Shown here in pieces: positions 62,514-64,000 of a DNA stretch of 64,000 bases. Made by a program: the position numbers and the translations under genes. Numbering within the stretch: the first letter of the stretch is position 1; each line of letters begins with the position of its first letter. The notes beneath the pieces are model-generated. The model saw nothing but the letters and a program-made list of their open reading frames with translations, was not told the DNA's origin and made no database searches. Origin of the DNA: QHWT01 sp963755695 (GTDB lineage: Bacteria; Acidobacteriota; Vicinamibacteria; Vicinamibacterales; 2-12-FULL-66-21); assembly GCA_963755695.1 (NCBI GenBank), contig CAVWLB010000001.1, positions 806,001-870,000 of the forward strand. Reading direction: 5' to 3'.

Positions 62514-62978
62514 TCATCGCTGTCGATCGTAAACCTGAACGCTCGAGTACTCCGTGCCGTCCCGGCTGCCTTTGGTCGTAACCGTCAAAACCTTGCCGTT
62601 GTCTGAAACGGTTCGGGTCTCCGTCTCCACGACCTGCCCTTGAATCTTGCCGGTCCGCTCGACCGTTTGGTCGTCCACACGTTTCAGTGACACCGTGCTC
62701 AGAATCGAGTTGGAGATCGGATAGTCCTTGCCGTCGAATCGCGCGGTGTACTCGACGAGGACGCTTGGCTTGTTGGTGCTCATCGTATAGGTGGTTTCCT
62801 TGATGGCATCGCCAACCACCTCGAACTTCGTGACCCGCCGATACGGCACGGCGCCGCTGAAGGTCGATTTCGCGTGATTCAGCGTCCACGACCCGAGGGC
62901 CGAATCGCTCACGCTCTGGGCAACCATCACACCAACCGAGAGAATCGAAAGAAGTCCGACGATGATGACGCGCTGCAT
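62514..62978 (-). CDS. Small secreted beta-barrel-like protein
   Basis: 154 residues from the ATG at 62978, with CGGAGGGAGTACAG upstream; the longer frame lacks a site. Signal peptide 1-20 (VIIVGLLSILSVGVMVAQ). The mature part begins LGSWTLNHAKSTFSGAVPYRRVTKFEV and continues as strands (YTARFDGKDYPISNS, STVSLKRVDDQTVERTGKI, VLTVTTKGSRDG). The GSW.LN..KS.F start is common in secreted lipocalin-like proteins of Acidobacteria. Function unknown. Confidence 0.8.
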   Translation of the reverse strand: MQRVIIVGLLSILSVGVMVAQSVSDSALGSWTLNHAKSTFSGAVPYRRVTKFEVVGDAIKETTYTMSTNKPSVLVEYTARFDGKDYPISNSILSTVSLKRVDDQTVERTGKIQGQVVETETRTVSDNGKVLTVTTKGSRDGTEYSSVQVYDRQR

Positions 62979-63349
62979 CTGTACTCCCTCCGCCGGAAGT
63001 CCGAAACACCAGCAGGCCCGCACTCGCCAGGACGCCGCCGATCAGCGGATCTTCCGTTCTTCTGCTGCCACGGGATCTGCCCTTTGCCTCGAGGTCGATT
63101 GATCGGCCACATCCTACACCTGCCAGCCAGTGCTTGGGTGAAACCTTCTGTGTCATAGAGATCTCGCGTCGCAAGACTCGCCCGGTGACCCAACTCGTGG
63201 CGGGGTGGCATGACTCACGCGCGCAGGCAGCTTGGCACGCTCCGCCGGGCAGCGTAACCGAAGCAACCAGCAGTCGCCAGCCTGCGCGTCGCGACACTCA
63301 ACTAGCTCGATTTGCAGATATATCCATATTCAGATATAGTGCGCGGGTC
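62979..63349. other. Intergenic region before the PadR gene
   Basis: No supported gene. Opposing frames here lack ribosome sites and share no recognisable domain. The right end carries the ATATC/GATAT dyad listed next. It separates two divergent genes and must hold both promoters. Confidence 0.5.
63320..63337. promoter_or_regulatory. ATATC-N8-GATAT dyad, candidate PadR operator
   Basis: An AT-rich 18-bp dyad in GC-rich DNA, ending 12 bases before the PadR start. PadR-type repressors often bind ATATC/GATAT-type dyads over their own promoters, so autoregulation together with the following permease is likely. Confidence 0.55.
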
Positions 63350-63697
63350 ATGCCGAAGCCTTTGCTGCCTGAGCGACCGATGGCGCCGGCGGTCTTCCAG
63401 ATTCTCATCGCGCTGGCCGACCGACCACTCCATGGATACGGGATCATGCTGGATATCGCTGAGCGCAGCGACGGCAAGGTCAAGTTGAGCCCCGGCACGC
63501 TGTACGGCTCGATCAAGCAGATGCTCGAAGGCGGTTGGATCGACGAAGTCCCCGGCCGCGCCACGGCCGACGACGAGCGCCGGCGGTACTACCGACTGAC
63601 CCGCGAAGGGCGTGAAGCTGCGCGACAGGAGATGGCACGCATGTCGGCCCTCCTGAACCATGCTCGACTGACCAGTCTTCGCTCGAACGAAGGATGA
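63350..63697 (+). CDS. PadR-family transcriptional regulator
   Basis: 115 residues from the ATG at 63350. Winged helix with AVFQILIALADRPLHGYGIMLDI, LSPGTLYGSIKQMLEGGWID and RRRYYRLTREGREAARQEM. This is the short PadR form that accompanies duplicated MacB/FtsX permeases; the permease frame begins 4 bases after its stop. An AT-rich dyad overlaps its likely promoter. It probably represses the pair until an inducer binds. Confidence 0.93.
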   Translation: MPKPLLPERPMAPAVFQILIALADRPLHGYGIMLDIAERSDGKVKLSPGTLYGSIKQMLEGGWIDEVPGRATADDERRRYYRLTREGREAARQEMARMSALLNHARLTSLRSNEG

Positions 63698-63700
63698 GAG

Positions 63701-64000
63701 GTGAGGAGGTCAGAGCGACTCTATCGATGGCTTCTGCGCCTCTATCCGCGCGAATTCCGTGAGGAGTACGGCGAGGAGATGTCGCTGCTCTTCCGAGACC
63801 GTAGCGTCCGAGGGCTCCAGCAGGCTGTGGCTGCAAGTACTCGGAGATCTCGTATTTCACGCCCCGACGGAGCATTGGAGCACGATGAAACAGGATCTCC
63901 GGTACGCGATCCGGATGCTACTGCGCGCGCCTACTTTTGCGGCGACGGTCATTGCGACACTGGCCCTCGGCATTGGCGCGAACTCGGTCATCTTCAGCGC
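63701..64000 (+). CDS. MacB/FtsX-type permease, 5' part only (frameshifted)
   Basis: The start is probably GTG at 63701, with an N-terminal extension typical of PadR-linked permeases (ERLYRWLLRLYPREFREEYGEEM, LLFRD). The frame shifts near 63815; the other frame then continues RLWLQVLGDLVFHAPTEHW and, from 63884, MKQDLRYAIRMLLRAPTFAA and TLALGIGANSVIFS, the usual permease opening. The gene runs off the right edge. Same family as 21541-23941 but with the extra N-terminal domain. Substrate unknown. Confidence 0.82.
   Translation, partial: MRRSERLYRWLLRLYPREFREEYGEEMSLLFRDRSVRGLQQAVAASTRRSRISRPDGALEHDETGSPVRDPDATARAYFCGDGHCDTGPRHWRELGHLQR

Overview
The window is GC-rich bacterial chromosome. The gene mix suggests a soil-type Acidobacteriota, possibly Vicinamibacteria. 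The clues are two large MacB/FtsX-type permeases of the duplicated acidobacterial form (one paired with a PadR regulator), TonB-dependent receptors, one with an N-terminal carboxypeptidase-like beta-sandwich, SYLF, DUF899, YCII and VOC proteins, and a secreted PASTA/Ig-like protein. The assignment is inferred from gene content; there is no rRNA, tRNA or CRISPR array here to test it.

Layout. 1-12 kb holds cell-surface genes: a partial Ig-like secreted protein running off the left edge, an intergenic block of GAAGGA-type inverted repeats, a siderophore-type TonB receptor, and a secreted protein with 15 PASTA repeats. 12-21.3 kb is a potassium-uptake (Kdp) locus with an unusual order: a DUF4118 histidine kinase and a KdpE-like regulator, a 28-codon mini-gene, kdpF, kdpA, kdpB, kdpC, and two tandem genes that each carry only the KdpD N-terminal and Usp parts. 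21.5-24 kb is a permease. 24.2-27.4 kb is a tight minus-strand operon of a small membrane protein, a carbamoyltransferase, a DUF5989 protein and an SGNH hydrolase. 27.4-40.7 kb is mixed housekeeping and envelope genes: a gamma-glutamylcyclotransferase-like protein, TamB, a signal-bearing methyltransferase, an EamA transporter, bestrophin-like, YCII, VOC and SYLF proteins. 40.9-42.5 kb holds a truncated transposase left end joined to the tail of a lost SYLF paralogue, and a cupredoxin-like secreted protein.

42.9-52.5 kb carries a PLP decarboxylase-fold enzyme and then a co-directional signalling set: TonB receptor, YfiR-family protein, CHASE8-type hybrid kinase with two receiver domains, a single receiver, and a REC-PAS-GGDEF-EAL protein. 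This looks like a route from an outer-membrane or periplasmic cue to cyclic-di-GMP. 53-60.8 kb is a regulatory and small-gene area: DUF899, a PKD/EF-hand/lectin-like protein, two Crp/Fnr regulators, a receiver protein, an RRM protein, three small zinc ribbons, several 60-110 residue genes and a deleted STAS gene. A ~117-bp leader containing the dyad AATGTA-N9-TACATT occurs twice, before the receiver gene and before a B12-type radical SAM gene, and brackets part of this island. The window ends with a PadR regulator and the start of another permease.

Sequence quality is uneven. Single-base length changes break the PASTA gene (5.9-8.3 kb), kdpE, nearly all kdp genes and the first permease (14.5-23.3 kb), the PLP enzyme (43.05 kb) and the last permease (63.8 kb), while long genes elsewhere, including a 1439-codon one, are intact. 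The encoded motifs survive across the breaks, so I read most of these as sequencing or assembly indels rather than gene decay.
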